Source: Paraescarpia echinospica | Taxonomy: Eukaryota > Annelida > Polychaeta > Sabellida > Siboglinidae | Direction: 5' to 3' | DNA length: 64,000 nt | NCBI GenBank assembly: GCA_020002185.1 | Contig: CM034538.1 | Coordinates: 67,306,211-67,370,210, forward strand | In this document: positions 1 to 11,314 of the stretch, piece by piece | Numbering within the stretch: position 1 is the first letter of the stretch | How the letters are laid out: each line of letters starts with the position of its first letter | Notes under the pieces: generated by a model | Told to the model about the DNA's origin: nothing | The model's database searches: none | The model's input: only the letters and a program-made list of their open reading frames with translations | Translations under genes and position numbers: made by a program

Positions 1-82
1 GTTTTTACTGTGACATTGACTAGAGCAATTTGTATGGCGTAGATCAGTGAGAGATCTGAGTTGGTTGTGTGAGGACTCTTGC

Positions 83-1050
83 CACAGAGTCAGTGCCACT
101 GCCTGGTTCCAGCCTGCCTCTCACCACAGAGTCAGTGCCACTGCCTGGTTCCAGCCCGCCTCTCACCACAGAGCCAGTGCCACTGCCTGGTTCCAGCCTG
201 CCTCTCACCACAGAGTCAGTGCCACTGCCTAGTTCCAGCCCGTCTCTCACCACAGAGCCAGTGCCACTGCCTGGTTCCAGCCTGCCTCTCACCACAGAGT
301 CAGTGCCACTGCCTGGTTCCAGCCCGCCTCTCACCACAGAGTCAGTGCCACTGCCTGGTTCCAGCCCGCCTCTCACCACAGAGTCAGTGCCACTGCCTGG
401 TTCCAGCCCGCCTCTCACCACTGAGCCAGTGCCACTGCCTGGTTCCAGCCTGCCTCTCACCACAGAGCCAATGCCACTGCCTGGTTCCAGCCCGCCTCTC
501 ACCACAGAGCCAGTGCTACTGCCTGGTTCCAGCCCGCCTCTCACCACAGAGCCAGTGCCACTGCCTGGTTCCAGCCCGCCTCTCACCACAGAGCCAGTGC
601 CACTGCCTGGTTCCAGCCCGCCTCTCACCACAGAGCCAGTGCCACTGCCTGGTTCCAGCCCGCCTCTCACCACAGAGCCAGTGCCACTGCCTGGTTCCAG
701 CCCGCCTCTCACCACAGAGCCAGTGCCACTGCTTGGTTCCAGCCCGCCTCTCACCACAGAGCCAGTGCCACTGCCTGGTTCCAGCCCGCCTCTCACCACA
801 GAGTCAGTGCCACTGCCTGGTTCCAGCCCGCCTCTCACCACAGAGCCAGTGCCACTGCTTGGTTCCAGCCCGCCTCTCACCACAGAGCCAGTGCCACTGC
901 CTGGTTCCAGCCTGCCTCTCACCACAGAGCCAGTGCCACTGCCTGGTTCCAGCCTGCCTCTCACCACAGAGCCAGTGCCACTGCCTGGTTCCAGCCCGCC
1001 TCTCACCACAGAGCCAGTGCCACTGCCTGGTTCCAGCCCGCCTCTCACCA
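83..1050. repeat. 42-bp minisatellite, about 23 copies
   Basis: Head-to-tail 42-bp units containing CAGTGCCACTGCCTGGTTCC followed by a CCCGCC or CCTGCC stretch and CTCACCACAGAG. Because 42 is a multiple of three and the unit has no stop codons, all three forward frames and one reverse frame stay open for 330-370 codons. The frame starting at 69 would give a 14-residue Thr/Ser/Pro-rich mucin-like repeat (TTEPVPLPGSSPPL). Unit-to-unit changes fall at all three codon positions and are often amino-acid changing, many of them CpG-to-TpG transitions. That argues against selection on a protein. I read it as a non-coding VNTR, although a mucin-like exon cannot be fully excluded. Confidence 0.9.
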
Positions 1051-1438
1051 ATGCCTTGTCCTTCTGGTGTGGGAAGTTTTTATAGGGTAACTGCCAGAGC
1101 CGGGGTAATAAATGATGCCCTGACAGGTCTGCGGTGAGAGAAGGGCCACACTCACTGTTTGTTGACACTCACTCTTGAACTCTGGGGGGAGGGGGTACAG
1201 GGGGCGGTCATAGCTGACATGACAACAGGGTTTTTTTTACAGAATAAATTCAACTGGGGGGGTTCCTTGGGAATATTTCCTGGCATTTTCTTTAAATCTG
1301 ATTTTGTAATTTTTATTTAAAGTTGAAGTAAAAAAACTACACATGTAATATACATTGATATAATACACAAAATGTATATATATATATATAATTTGTTTAA
1401 ATATATAACTTATATTATAGCATACTATATAATATATA
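1051..1438. other. AT-rich non-coding spacer
   Basis: Between the 42-bp array and the foldback element. It contains a G-rich stretch near 1183-1205, a T run near 1231, a G run near 1256, and (TA)n sequence around 1375-1438. No gene or RNA is recognisable. Confidence 0.6.
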
Positions 1439-1752
1439 TGTCGAACTAGATTGAGGCCACAAATATACAGTTCTATTGCTCTAGGACCTATGGCAAATTT
1501 AGAAAAGCTAACCTTTTATTTAGATTTGTCATGAATATGACAGACATCATGTATATAATAATTTTAAATACATAAGATATATATATATGCTATAATATAT
1601 ATTTAAAAAAAATCTAATATATCTAATAATAATTATTATTATATACAAAATATCTAAGTTATATTCATGACAAATTTATATAAAAGGTTAGCTTTTCTAA
1701 ATTCTTCTAGAACAATAGAACTGTGTATTTGTGGCCTTAGTTTAGTTTGACA
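1439..1752. mobile_element. Foldback / MITE-like element with ~95-bp inverted arms
   Basis: The left arm (1439-1538) is the reverse complement of the right arm (1661-1752) at roughly 85 percent identity by eye. The outer ends read TGTCGAACTAGATTGAGGCC on the left and, reverse complemented, TGTCAAACTAAACTAAGGCC on the right. A shared core TTTAGAAAAGCTAACCTTTT is matched in both arms. The ~120-bp centre is very AT-rich and itself partly self-complementary. There is no coding capacity and no obvious target-site duplication. This is the structure expected of a non-autonomous foldback or MITE element; the superfamily is unknown. Confidence 0.75.
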
Positions 1753-2285
1753 GTCTTGCGTAGGAGTGCGTCAGTCGGTCACATTCTGCTTGTCTCTTCG
1801 TTTGTTCTTTTTCCTCTTCGTTGTACTCCCAGCAATTTGTAAACTAATCAATGTTCCGTGGATCCTGGCCAGATCATGGAATAGATTATTAAAGCTACAT
1901 ATGGATTGTATCAATATTAAAATCGTATTCTCGGGGTAAAAGAAATAGCTTCCTGCTTACGCTGAAATGCTGTACTATTAAGCAGGCCATATTCTATTAT
2001 TGACAGCTGTTGAAAACAATGCACCAGTTAGCGAAGAAAAAAATCAACTTTAATGGGATCATTAAGATGTTGAAAGCATCTTCCAAGCTACTGGATTTTT
2101 ATGGAAACTGGCTGGATACATAATTATAGTGACATGTTTTATCAGTGTTTCATTTGTTGAAGCCCATGTATGGTTAGATGCCAGTATTGGCTCTGGTGCC
2201 TGTGGAAACAACCCATGTTCTCAAGAGATTTAAACAAAATTGAAATTTAGAAAACCTACTTTTTTAACGCCCTTGATAAATTGGC
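1753..2285. other. Non-coding spacer, nothing recognised
   Basis: Unique-looking sequence of average composition between the foldback element and the 30-bp array. I see no ORF worth calling, no RNA gene and no repeat. Confidence 0.5.
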
Positions 2286-2798
2286 CGAATTATACACGTT
2301 AAGCTGTTTGTGAACAGAATTATACACGTTAAGCTGTTTGTGAACAGAATTATACACGTTAAGCTGTTTGTGAACAGAATTACATGTTAAGCTGTTTGTG
2401 AACAGAATTATACACATTAAGCTGTTTGTGAACAGAATTATACACATTAAGCTGTTTGTGAACAGAATTATACACGTTAAGCTGTTTGTGAACAGAATTA
2501 TACATGTTAAGCTGTTTGTGAACAGAATTATACACGTTAAGCTGTTTGTGAACAGAATTATACACATTAAGCTGTTTGTGAACAGAATTACACACGTTAA
2601 GCTGTTTGTGAACAGAATTATACATGTTAAGCTGTTTGTGAAAAAAATTATACACGTTAAGCTGTTTGTGAACAGAATTATACACATTAAGCTGTTTGTG
2701 AACAGAATTATACACGTTAAGCTGTTTGTGAACAGAATTATACACGTTAAGCTGTTTGTGAACAGAATTATACACATTAAGCTGTTTGTGAACAGAAT
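2286..2798. repeat. 30-bp minisatellite, about 17 copies
   Basis: Units of 30 bp combine GAATTATACACGTTAAGC with TGTTTGTGAACA. The main variation is CACG, CACA or CATG at one site, which is consistent with CpG decay. One unit near 2376-2405 is 2 bp shorter and switches the reading frame, so the reverse-strand open frames across the array are broken rather than maintained. Non-coding. Confidence 0.9.
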
Positions 2799-2833
2799 GA
2801 TTGCATTTGTTTACCATTTTTGCTCATTATGAC

Positions 2834-3101
2834 AATTCCTGTTGGGGGCATTCTGGGTAGGGAACCTTTTAATTCCTGTTGGGGGCATTCTGGGTAGGGA
2901 ACCTTTTAATTCCTGTTGGGGGCATTCTGGGTAGGGAACCTTTTAATTCCTGTTGGGGGCATTCTGGGTAGGGAACCTTTTAATTCCTGTTGGGGGCATT
3001 CTGGGTAGGGAACCTTTTTATTCCTGTTGGGGGCATTCTGGGTAGGGAACCTTTTTATTCCTGTTGGGGGCATTCTGGGTAGGGAACCTTTTTATTCCTG
3101 T
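2834..3101. repeat. 37-bp minisatellite, 7 copies
   Basis: Seven almost identical 37-bp units containing ATTCCTGTTGGGGGCATTCT and GGGTAGGGAACC, then a partial unit. The array starts only 35 bp after the 30-bp array but is unrelated to it. The first copies carry TTTTAATT and the last ones TTTTTATT at the unit junction, so the array has directional variant order. Confidence 0.9.
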
Positions 3102-3335
3102 TATGGCAATATTCAAAAAATTGTATTGTGAGCTGTTGATATATCGACAACTTTCTTTCTCAGTATAGCTTAGCTTTGAGGTTATAATCAAATATGCTGG
3201 TTTTAATTGGAGATAAAGAAAGCTGTATCTGTTTTAAGTAACTGTACATGACACACGGAAAATGAACCAAACAGAAACTAAATGTCTAAGTTATGAAATA
3301 GGCAAAACCGTAAAATAAAATGTATGCCATTGTAA

Positions 3336-3336
<1 letters not shown>
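3102..3336. other. Non-coding spacer
   Basis: AT-rich sequence leading into the TG tract. No gene, RNA or repeat recognised. Confidence 0.5.

Positions 3337-3372
<36 letters not shown>
3337..3372. repeat. (TG)n microsatellite
   Basis: Uninterrupted TG dinucleotides of about 17-18 repeats. They abut the degenerate ~40-bp array, whose units also contain TG-rich runs and which may have grown from this tract. Confidence 0.9.
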
Positions 3373-3373
<1 letters not shown>

Positions 3374-4045
3374 CTGTGTAAGACTGTAGATTTGTAAGTG
3401 TTTAAGTGTGTATATGTGTAGCTGTGTAAGACTAGATTTGTAAGTGTGTATGTGTGTATCTGTGTAAAACTAGATGTGTATCTGCGTAAGACTAGGTTTG
3501 TAAGTGTGTAAGTGTGTATATCTGTGTAAGACTAGGTTTGTAAGTGTGTATGTATGTATCTGCGTAAGACTGTAGGTTTGTAAGTGTGTATGTGTGTATC
3601 TGCATAAGACTGTAGGTTTGTAAGTGTGTATGTGTGTATCTGCGTAAGACTAAGTTTGTAAGTGTGTATGTGTGTATCTGCGTAAGACTGTAGGTTTGTA
3701 AGTGTGTATGTGTGTATCTGCGTAAGACTGTAGGTTTGTAAGTGTGAGTGTATGTGTGTATCTGCGTAAGACTGTAGGTTTGTAAGTGTGTATGTGTGTA
3801 TCTGCATAAGACTGTAGGTTTGTAAGTGTGTAGGTGTGTATCTGCGTAAGACTAGGTTTGTAAGTGTGTATGTATGTATGTGTGTATCTGCGTAAGACTG
3901 TAGGTTTGTAAGTGTGTATGTGTGTTTCTGCGTAAGACTGTAGGTTTGTAAGTGTGTATGTGTGTATCTGCATAAAACTGTAGATTTGTAAGTGTGTATG
4001 TGTGTATCTGCGTAAGACTGTAGGTTTGTAATTGTGTGTAGGTGG
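3373..4045. repeat. ~40-bp degenerate minisatellite, about 16 copies
   Basis: Units contain AAGACTGTAGGTTTGTAAGT followed by GTGTATGTGTGTATCTGCGT. Lengths vary (about 37, 40 and 44 bp) because GTA and TGTA steps are gained or lost. Units on the left are the most degenerate and those on the right most uniform, so the array probably expanded rightwards. Reverse-strand open frames here (His/Thr/Tyr-rich) are by-products of the repeat. Confidence 0.85.
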
Positions 4046-4719
4046 ATAACTGACTCACTCTGTATGTGTATAAGTCAATGTAAGACTATTGTGTTCTAAA
4101 GACAATGCAGCAGTCAGTTTTACCAAACACATCGCACAAGGACACAACTTCAAAGTACAGGAGTCCGTGCTCATGAAATATATAGTAAAACCTGTATTAC
4201 AATACAGTGCTCGTCTCTCACCTTAAGTGTGAACCATTTTGTGATGGTTGATATCTAGCAGGAGACGTTTATTACAGCAACTGACACAGTTTTATATCTT
4301 GACTTACGTAACAGTTCAGTTTCTGAAAGACCCCCCTGTAGCACCCCCTGTGTCTACACTGTGGAGTGATAAATGGGTCTTGTGCTGGGTTGAATAATAC
4401 CCTGGGTTGAATAATACCCTGGACACTGACAGTGAGGAATTGTGGTTTGGGGTTGGTATTTTCTCTGTGTGGGGGTGGGGGTGGAGTGGGGTTCGTCTGG
4501 GAGCAAGGGTGAGACTGTGTTGAGACAACAGTGACAGCTGAGGGATGGGTTGTTTGGGTGGAGGGGATGTGGGGAACATCTGGGGCATGGGTTTGTGGGT
4601 CCACAGAGGTGTATGTAGGCTGTGTTGTGTCTGTGTCTGAGTGAAGTAAAGTTAAACAGGTCCTTGTAGTGCTGGACATTTTATCTTTGGATCTTAATCC
4701 TTTCAGTTGTGGTTCAACT
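4046..4719. other. Non-coding spacer with a short 18-bp duplication
   Basis: Mostly unique sequence. At 4384-4419 the 18-bp string CTGGGTTGAATAATACCC occurs twice in tandem. A G/T-rich stretch (about 4440-4620) holds a 135-codon reverse-strand open frame, rich in Thr, Pro and Ser, with no recognisable domain; I regard it as chance. Confidence 0.5.
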
Positions 4720-5028
4720 GTGCTCCTTCAATTAGGACCCCTGTATTAGGAGCAAGTGGACCTTGGAGGTCAAAGCATTGTTTTTTTGCTCAGGACAGTG
4801 GTTCATTGTGCTTTCACCAATGGTCTTTTGCAATCTGGATAATGGTCCACTGAGCTGTGAGCACTGATCTATTGAGCTTTGGACAGTCCCCTTTGAGCTT
4901 TCAATTCTTGTTCTTTGATTTGTTGGACAAGGGTCCTATAAGTTTCAACACCAGTTCCTTCAGGAACATTGGTCCTTTGGCTTTGAGACATGTTCTCTGT
5001 GAGTATCAGCACTTGTTGTTTCTGTTAC
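4720..5028. repeat. Decayed flank of the 48-bp array
   Basis: Irregular segments echo parts of the 48-bp unit (GGTCCTTTG, GAGCTTT and TGAGCACTG motifs) without strict period. They look like older, diverged copies at the array edge, as expected if the array is maintained in its centre and decays outwards. Confidence 0.5.
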
Positions 5029-5838
5029 ATGGACTGGTCTCATCCCTGGGCCATGAGCTCTGGTTCTTTGTGCTACATGGGCTGATCTTATCTCTGGGCC
5101 ATGACCTGTGGTCCTTTGTGCTACATGGGCTGGTCTCATCCATGGGCCATGAGCTCTGGTCCTTTGTGCTACATGGGCTGGTCTCATCCCTGGGCCATGA
5201 GCTCTGGTCCTTTGTGCTACATGGGCTGGTCTCATCCATGGGCCATGAGCTCTGGTCCTTTGTGCTACATGGGCTGGTCTCATCCCTGGGCCATGAGCTC
5301 TGGTCCTTTGTGCTACATGGGCTGGTCTCATCCATGGGCCATGAGCTCTGGTCCTTTGTGCTACATGGGCTGGTCTCATCCCTGGGCCATGAGCTCTGGT
5401 TCTTTGTGCTACATGGGCTGATCTTATCTCTGGGCCATGACCTGTGGTCCTTTGTGCTACATGGGCTGGTCTCATCCATGGGCCATGAGCTCTGGTCCTT
5501 TGTGCTACATGGGCTGGTCTCATCCATGGGCCATGAGCTCTGGTCCTTTGTGCTACATGGGCTGGTCTCATCTCTGGGCCATGAGCTCTGGTCCTTTGCC
5601 CTACATGGGCTGGTCTCATCCCTGGGCCATGAGCACTGGTCCATTGTGCAACATGGGCTGGTCTCATCCCTGGGCCATGAGCACTGGTCCATTGTGCTAC
5701 ATGGGCTGGTCTCATCCCTGGGCCATGAGCTCTGGTCCTTTGCGCTACATGGGCTGGTCTCATCCCTGGGCCATGAGCACTGGTCCATTGTGCTACATGG
5801 GCTGGTCTCATCCCTGGGCCATGAGTGCTGGTCCTTAG
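5029..5838. repeat. 48-bp minisatellite, about 17 copies, with 336-bp higher-order unit
   Basis: 48-bp units contain GGGCTGGTCTCATCC, TGGGCCATGAGCTCTGGTCC and TTTGTGCTACAT. As 48 is a multiple of three, open frames of 280-357 codons exist on both strands, with 16-residue repeats, but no domain or signal sequence is present. A distinctive variant with GCTGATCTTATCTCTGG occurs at 5081 and again at 5417, exactly 336 bp (7 units) apart, showing a block duplication. Confidence 0.9.
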
Positions 5839-6692
5839 AGCAGGTGGTGAACTTATCCAAGACAGAACAGCTCTATCGGCGTCTGCTTGCCAACCTTGTG
5901 TCATTCTTATGGTATGTGTCTCCTTTCTGAAGACAACACAGTCTTCTCTGACTGCATACAGAAATTTAAACAAGTTGAGTAACCGTTTCAGTGCCAGCCA
6001 AAATTGCGCTAATATACAAGAAGTGCCAAGCCATTTTAAAAAATGTGCACATCGTTCTAAACTTGTATTTTGATGCGCTTAGTGTTCGAATATCACCAAA
6101 TAAACTATCCATTTCCTGAAAGGACAGATCATTTTCTATTTAGTTCGAAAAAACGTAATAGTCAGATGACACAACATAACTCACTTTCACTAATGCATGT
6201 GCTTAGACTCATCCGACGGATTTTGCGGTGAACATTCAATATTTTCTTTTTTTGGTTACGATTTCTGGTTTATTTTTGCCGTCAAACTCGTGCAAATCTA
6301 AGTGTAACTGTAAAACCAGCAGCCGAACGCCTCCCTTTTGTTATGATTAATCTCATTGGTCAATTTGAAATGGTGTCATGGGCACCAGCCAATGCCAGTA
6401 GACATTGCAAAAATGAAATCGGCGCAGTCGGCTGCGTGGCATTTCTTAGTAAAACCAGTAATCAGCGGAATCGGCTCTGTGACAATGAAACAGTTAAGGA
6501 GGGACTTTGGGTTAGTTTCAAGTTGTCAGTGTTCCACCAATGTCCTTTTGACTCTGAATTCGTAGGATTCTGTCACATACCTCCTACAAACATATTTGTA
6601 CATCACTACAACTTGGTACATCTGAGAAATAGAAAATAGAAAAATTGTTGTTTTGTCATGTTTTCCATCGAAGCACTAAGGAGCCAGTGAAA
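5839..6692. other. Non-coding spacer
   Basis: AT-rich unique sequence. Short forward open frames (82 and 98 codons) show no recognisable features and I treat them as chance. Confidence 0.5.
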
Positions 6693-6800
6693 TGAGGCTT
6701 GGTAGCTCAGTTGTTAGTACACCAGACTCAATTGAAGGACACTAATAGCCATTACATGCTGGTGTCAATTTCAGGGGAAGTGTAAGATCACACACTGGAA
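6693..6800 (+). mobile_element. Probable tRNA-derived SINE head (degenerate)
   Basis: The string GGCTTGGTAGCTCAGTTGTT resembles the 5' part of a tRNA, and TAGCTCAGTTGT fits the RNA polymerase III A box in 11 of 12 positions. About 58 bp further on, GGTGTCAATTTC is a weak B box. The spacing is about 14 bp longer than in a true tRNA, and the D and anticodon stems are not well formed, so this is not a functional tRNA. It lies directly upstream of the 100-bp array. No clear tail or target-site duplication is visible. Confidence 0.45.
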
Positions 6801-6862
6801 AATGGAAAAAACCTGTCATGGACTGAGTCCCTCACTGAGCCGAAGGTCTTGATCTACAGAAG

Positions 6863-9800
6863 CCCACACTGGCACTGCATTAGCTGCTGCTAAAACACTG
6901 GCTCTGGTAGTAGAGAAACCACCATGAGTTCTTTGTCTGAGGGGATACCAATGCTGTATAAGACCACACTGGCACTGCATTAGCTGCTGCTAAAACACTG
7001 GCTCTGGTAGTAGAGAAACCACCATGAGTTCTTTGTCTGAGTGGATACCAATGCTGTATAAGACCACACTGGCACTGCATTAGCTGCTGCTAAAACACTG
7101 GCTCTGGTAGTGGAGAAACCACCATGAGCTCCTTGTCCGAGTGGATACCAATGCTGTATAAGACCACACTGGCACTGCATTAGCTGCTGCTAAAACACTG
7201 GCTCTGGTAGTAGAGAAACCACCATGAGTTCTTTGTCTGAGGGGATACCAATGCTGTATAAGACCACACTGGCACTGCATTAGCTGCTGCTAAAACACTG
7301 GCTCTGGTAGTAGAGAAACCACCATGAGTTCTTTGTCTGAGTGGATACCAATGCTGTATAAGACCACACTGGCACTGCATTAGCTGCTGCTAAAACACTG
7401 GCTCTGGTAGTGGAGAAACCACCATGAGTTCTTTGTCTGAGTGGATACCAATGCTGTATAAGACCACACTGGCACTGCATTAGCTGCTGCTAAAACACTG
7501 GCTCTGGTAGTAGAGAAACCACCATGAGTTCTTTGTCTGAGTGGATACCAATGCTGTATAAGACCACACTGGCACTGCATTAGCTGCTGCTAAAACACTG
7601 GCTCTGGAAGTAGAGAAACCACCATGAGTTCTTTGTCTGAGTGGATACCAATGCTGTATAAGACCACACTGGCACTGCATTAGCTGCTGCTAAAACACTG
7701 GCTGTGGTAGTGGAGAAACCACCATGAGTTCTTTGTCTGAGTGGATACCAATGCTGTATAAGACCACACTGGCACTGCATTAACTGCTGCTAAAACACTG
7801 GCTGTGGTAGTAGAGAAACCACCATGAGCTCCTTGTCTGAATGGACACCAATGCTGTATAAGACCACACTGGCACTGCATTAACTGCTGCTAAAACACTG
7901 GCTGTGGTAGTAGAGAAACCACCATGAGTTCTTTGTCTGAATGGACACCAATGCTGTATAAGACCACACTGGCACTGCATTAGCTGCTGCTAAAACACTG
8001 GCTCTGGTAGTAGAGAAACCACCATGAGCTCCTTGTCTGAGTGGATACCAATGCTGTATAAGACCACACTGGCACTGCATTAACTGCTGCTAAAACACTG
8101 GCTGTGGTAGTAGAGAAACCACCATGAGCTCCATGTCTGAATGGACACCAATGCTGTATAAGACCACACTGGCACTGCATTAACTGCTGCTAAAACACTG
8201 GCTGTGGTAGTAGAGAAACCACCATGAGCTCCTTGTCTGAATGGACACCAATGCTGTATAAGACCACACTGGCACTGCATTAGCTGCTGCTAAAACACTG
8301 GCTGTGGTAGTAGAGAAACCACCATGAGCTCCTTGTCTGAATGGACACCAATGCTGTATAAGACCACACTGGCACTGCATTAGCTGCTGCTAAAACACTG
8401 GCTGTGGTAGTGGAGAAACCACCATGAGTTCTTTGTCTGAGTGGATACCAATGCTGTATAAGACCACACTGGCACTGCATTAACTGCTGCTAAAACACTG
8501 GCTGTGGTAGTAGAGAAACCACCATGAGCTCCTTGTCTGAATGGACACCAATGCTGTATAAGACCACACTGGCACTGCATTAACTGCTGCTAAAACACTG
8601 GCTGTGGTAGTAGAGAAACCACCATGAGCTCCTTGTCTGAATGGACACCAATGCTGTATAAGACCACACTGGCACTGCATTAGCTGCTGCTAAAACACTG
8701 GCTGTGGTAGTAGAGAAACCACCATGAGCTCCTTGTCTGAATGGACACCAATGCTGTATAAGACCACACTGGCACTGCATTAACTGCTGCTAAAACACTG
8801 GCTGTGGTAGTAGAGAAACCACCATGAGCTCCTTGTCTGAATGGACACCAATGCTGTATAAGACCACACTGGCACTACGCTTGTGCTCAAACACTGGCGC
8901 GGTGGTGACCACCGATATGTCTGAATGAGACGCCAATGCTATCAAGACCACACTGGCACAACTTCTTTGGCTGTGGTGAGTGGGCTCCACCATGAGGTTC
9001 GCTGTCTGGGTGGACTGTCTGTATCAGACCACTGGCACTGCATTAACTGCTGCTAAAACTGGCTGTGGTAGTGAAACCACCATGAATGGATGGACACCAA
9101 TGCTGTATAAGACCGCACTGGCGCTGCATTTGCTGCTAAAAACACTGGCTGTGGTAGTAGAGAAACCACCATGAGTTCTTTGTCTGAATGGACACCAATG
9201 CTGTATAAGACCACACTGGCACTGCATTAACTGCTGCTAAAACACTGGCTGTGGTAGTAGAGAAACCACCATGAGCTCCTTGTCTGAATGGACACCAATG
9301 CTGTATAAGACCACACTGGCACTGCATTAGCTGCTGCTAAAACACTGGCTGTGGTAGTAGAGAAACCACCATGAGCTCCTTGTCTGAATGGACACCAATG
9401 CTGTATAAGACCACACTGGCACTGCATTAGCTGCTGCTAAAACACTGGCTGTGGTAGTAGAGAAACCACCATGAGTTCTTTGTCTGAGTGGATACCAATG
9501 CTGTATAAGACCACACTGGCACTGCATTAACTGCTGCTAAAACACTGGCTGTGGTAGTAGAGAAACCACCATGAGCTCCTTGTCTGAATGGACACCAATG
9601 CTGTATAAGACCACACTGGCACTGCATTAACTGCTGCTAAAACACTGGCTGTGGTAGTAGAGAAACCACCATGAGTTCTTTGTCTGAATGGACACCAATG
9701 CTGTATAATACCACACTGGCACTGCATTAACTGCTGCTAAAACACTGGCTGTGGTAGTAGAGAAACCACCATGAGTTCTTTGTCTGAATGGACACCAATG

Positions 9801-11314
9801 CTGTATAAGACCACACTGGCACTGCATTAACTGCTGCTAAAACACTGGCTGTGGTAGTAGAGAAACCACCATGAGTTCTTTGTCTGAGTGGATACCAATG
9901 CTGTATGAGACCACACTGGCACTGCATTAACTGCTGCTAAAACACTGGCTGTGGTAGTAGAGAAACCACCATGAGTTCTTTGTCTGAATGGACACCAATG
10001 CTGTATAAGACCACACTGGCACTGCATTAACTGCTGCTAAAACACTGGCTGTGGTAGTAGAGAAACCACCATGAGTTCTTTGTCTGAATGGACACCAATG
10101 CTGTATAAGACCACACTGGCACTGCATTAACTGCTGCTAAAACACTGGCTCTGGTAGTAGAGAAACCACCATGAGCTCCTTGTCTGAATGGACACCAATG
10201 CTGTATAAGACCACACTGGCACTGCATTAACTGCTGCTAAAACACTGGCTCTGGTAGTAGAGAAACCACCATGAGTTCTTTGTCTGAGTGGATACCAATG
10301 CTGTATAAGACCACACTGGCACTGCATTAACTGCTGCTAAAACACTGGCTCTGGTAGTAGAGAAACCACCATGAGCTCCTTGTCTGATTGGACACCAATG
10401 CTGTATAAGACGACACTGGCACTGCATTAGCTGCTGCTAAAACACTGGCTGTGGTAGTAGAGAAACCACCATGAGCTCCTTGTCTGAATGGACACCAATG
10501 CTGTATAAGACCACACTGGCACTGCATTAGCTGCTGCTAAAACACTGGCTCTGGTAGTAGAGAAACCACCATGAGCTCCTTGTCTGAGTGGACACCAATG
10601 CTGTATAAGACCACACTGGCACTGCATTAGCTGCTGCTAAAACACTGGCTGTGGTAGTAGAGAAACCACCATGAGCTCCTTGTCTGAATGGACACCAATG
10701 CTGTATAAGACCACACTGGCACTGCATTGCTGCTGCTAAAACACTGGCTCTGGTAGTAGAGAAACCACCGTGAGTTCTTTGTCTGAGTGGATACCAATGT
10801 TGTATAAGACCACATTGGCACTGCATTAGCTGCTGCTAAAACACTGGCTGTGGTAGTAGAGAAACCACCATGAGTTCTTTGTCTGAGTGGATACCAATGC
10901 TGTATAAGACCACACTGGCACTGCATTAGCTGCTGCTAAAACACTGGCTCTGGTAGTAGAGAAACCACCATGAGTTCTTTGTCTGAGTGGATACCAATGC
11001 TGTATAAGACCACACTGGCACTGCATTAGCTGCTGCTAAAACACTGGCTCTGGTAGTAGAGAAACCACCATGAGTTCTTTGTCTGAGGGGATACCAATGC
11101 TGTATAAGACCACACTGGCACTGCATTAGCTGCTGCTAAAACACTGGCTGTGGTAGTAGAGAAACCACCATGAGCTCCTTGTCTGAATGGACACCAATGC
11201 TGTATAAGACCACACTGGCACTGCATTAGCTGCTGCTAAAACACTGGCTGTGGTAGTAGAGAAACCACCATGAGCTCCTTGTCTGAATGGACACCAATGC
11301 TGTATAAGACCACA
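6863..11314. repeat. 100-bp satellite-like array, about 44 copies
   Basis: Units of 100 bp contain ACTGGCACTGCATTAGCTGC, AGAGAAACCACCATGAG and ACCAATGCTGTATAAGACC. Two linked haplotypes occur. Type A has GGCTCTGGTAG with GAGTTCTTTG and GTGGATACC; type B has GGCTGTGGTAG with GAGCTCCTTG and ATGGACACC. Type A dominates the left end and also recurs near the right end, type B the centre, with recombinant units between. Overlapping 66-codon reverse-strand frames every 100 bp are repeat artefacts. A block at 8876-9135 is full of indels, and one unit near 10728 is 99 bp. Confidence 0.93.

Noticed and set aside
2286..2798. CRISPR-like regular repeats (also considered for the 37-, 46- and 58-bp arrays)
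   Set aside because: Units are contiguous with no unique spacers, there are no cas genes, and the window is eukaryotic.
3373..4045. Telomere-like or centromeric repeat
   Set aside because: No TTAGGG or other telomeric hexamer; units are ~40 bp and derive from TG-rich sequence.
4960..5973. 337-357-codon frames on both strands across the 48-bp array as a repeat protein
   Set aside because: Frames remain open only because 48 is divisible by three and the unit lacks stops; both strands are equally open and no signal peptide or unique domain is present.
6693..6770. Functional tRNA gene
   Set aside because: The A box is good but the stems are broken and the B box is weak and too far away; a SINE head is more likely.
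6863..11314. Dozens of 66-codon reverse-strand frames every 100 bp resembling a family of small genes
   Set aside because: They start and stop at the same place in each 100-bp unit, overlap each other, and track the tandem repeat exactly; no domain or independent regulation is visible.
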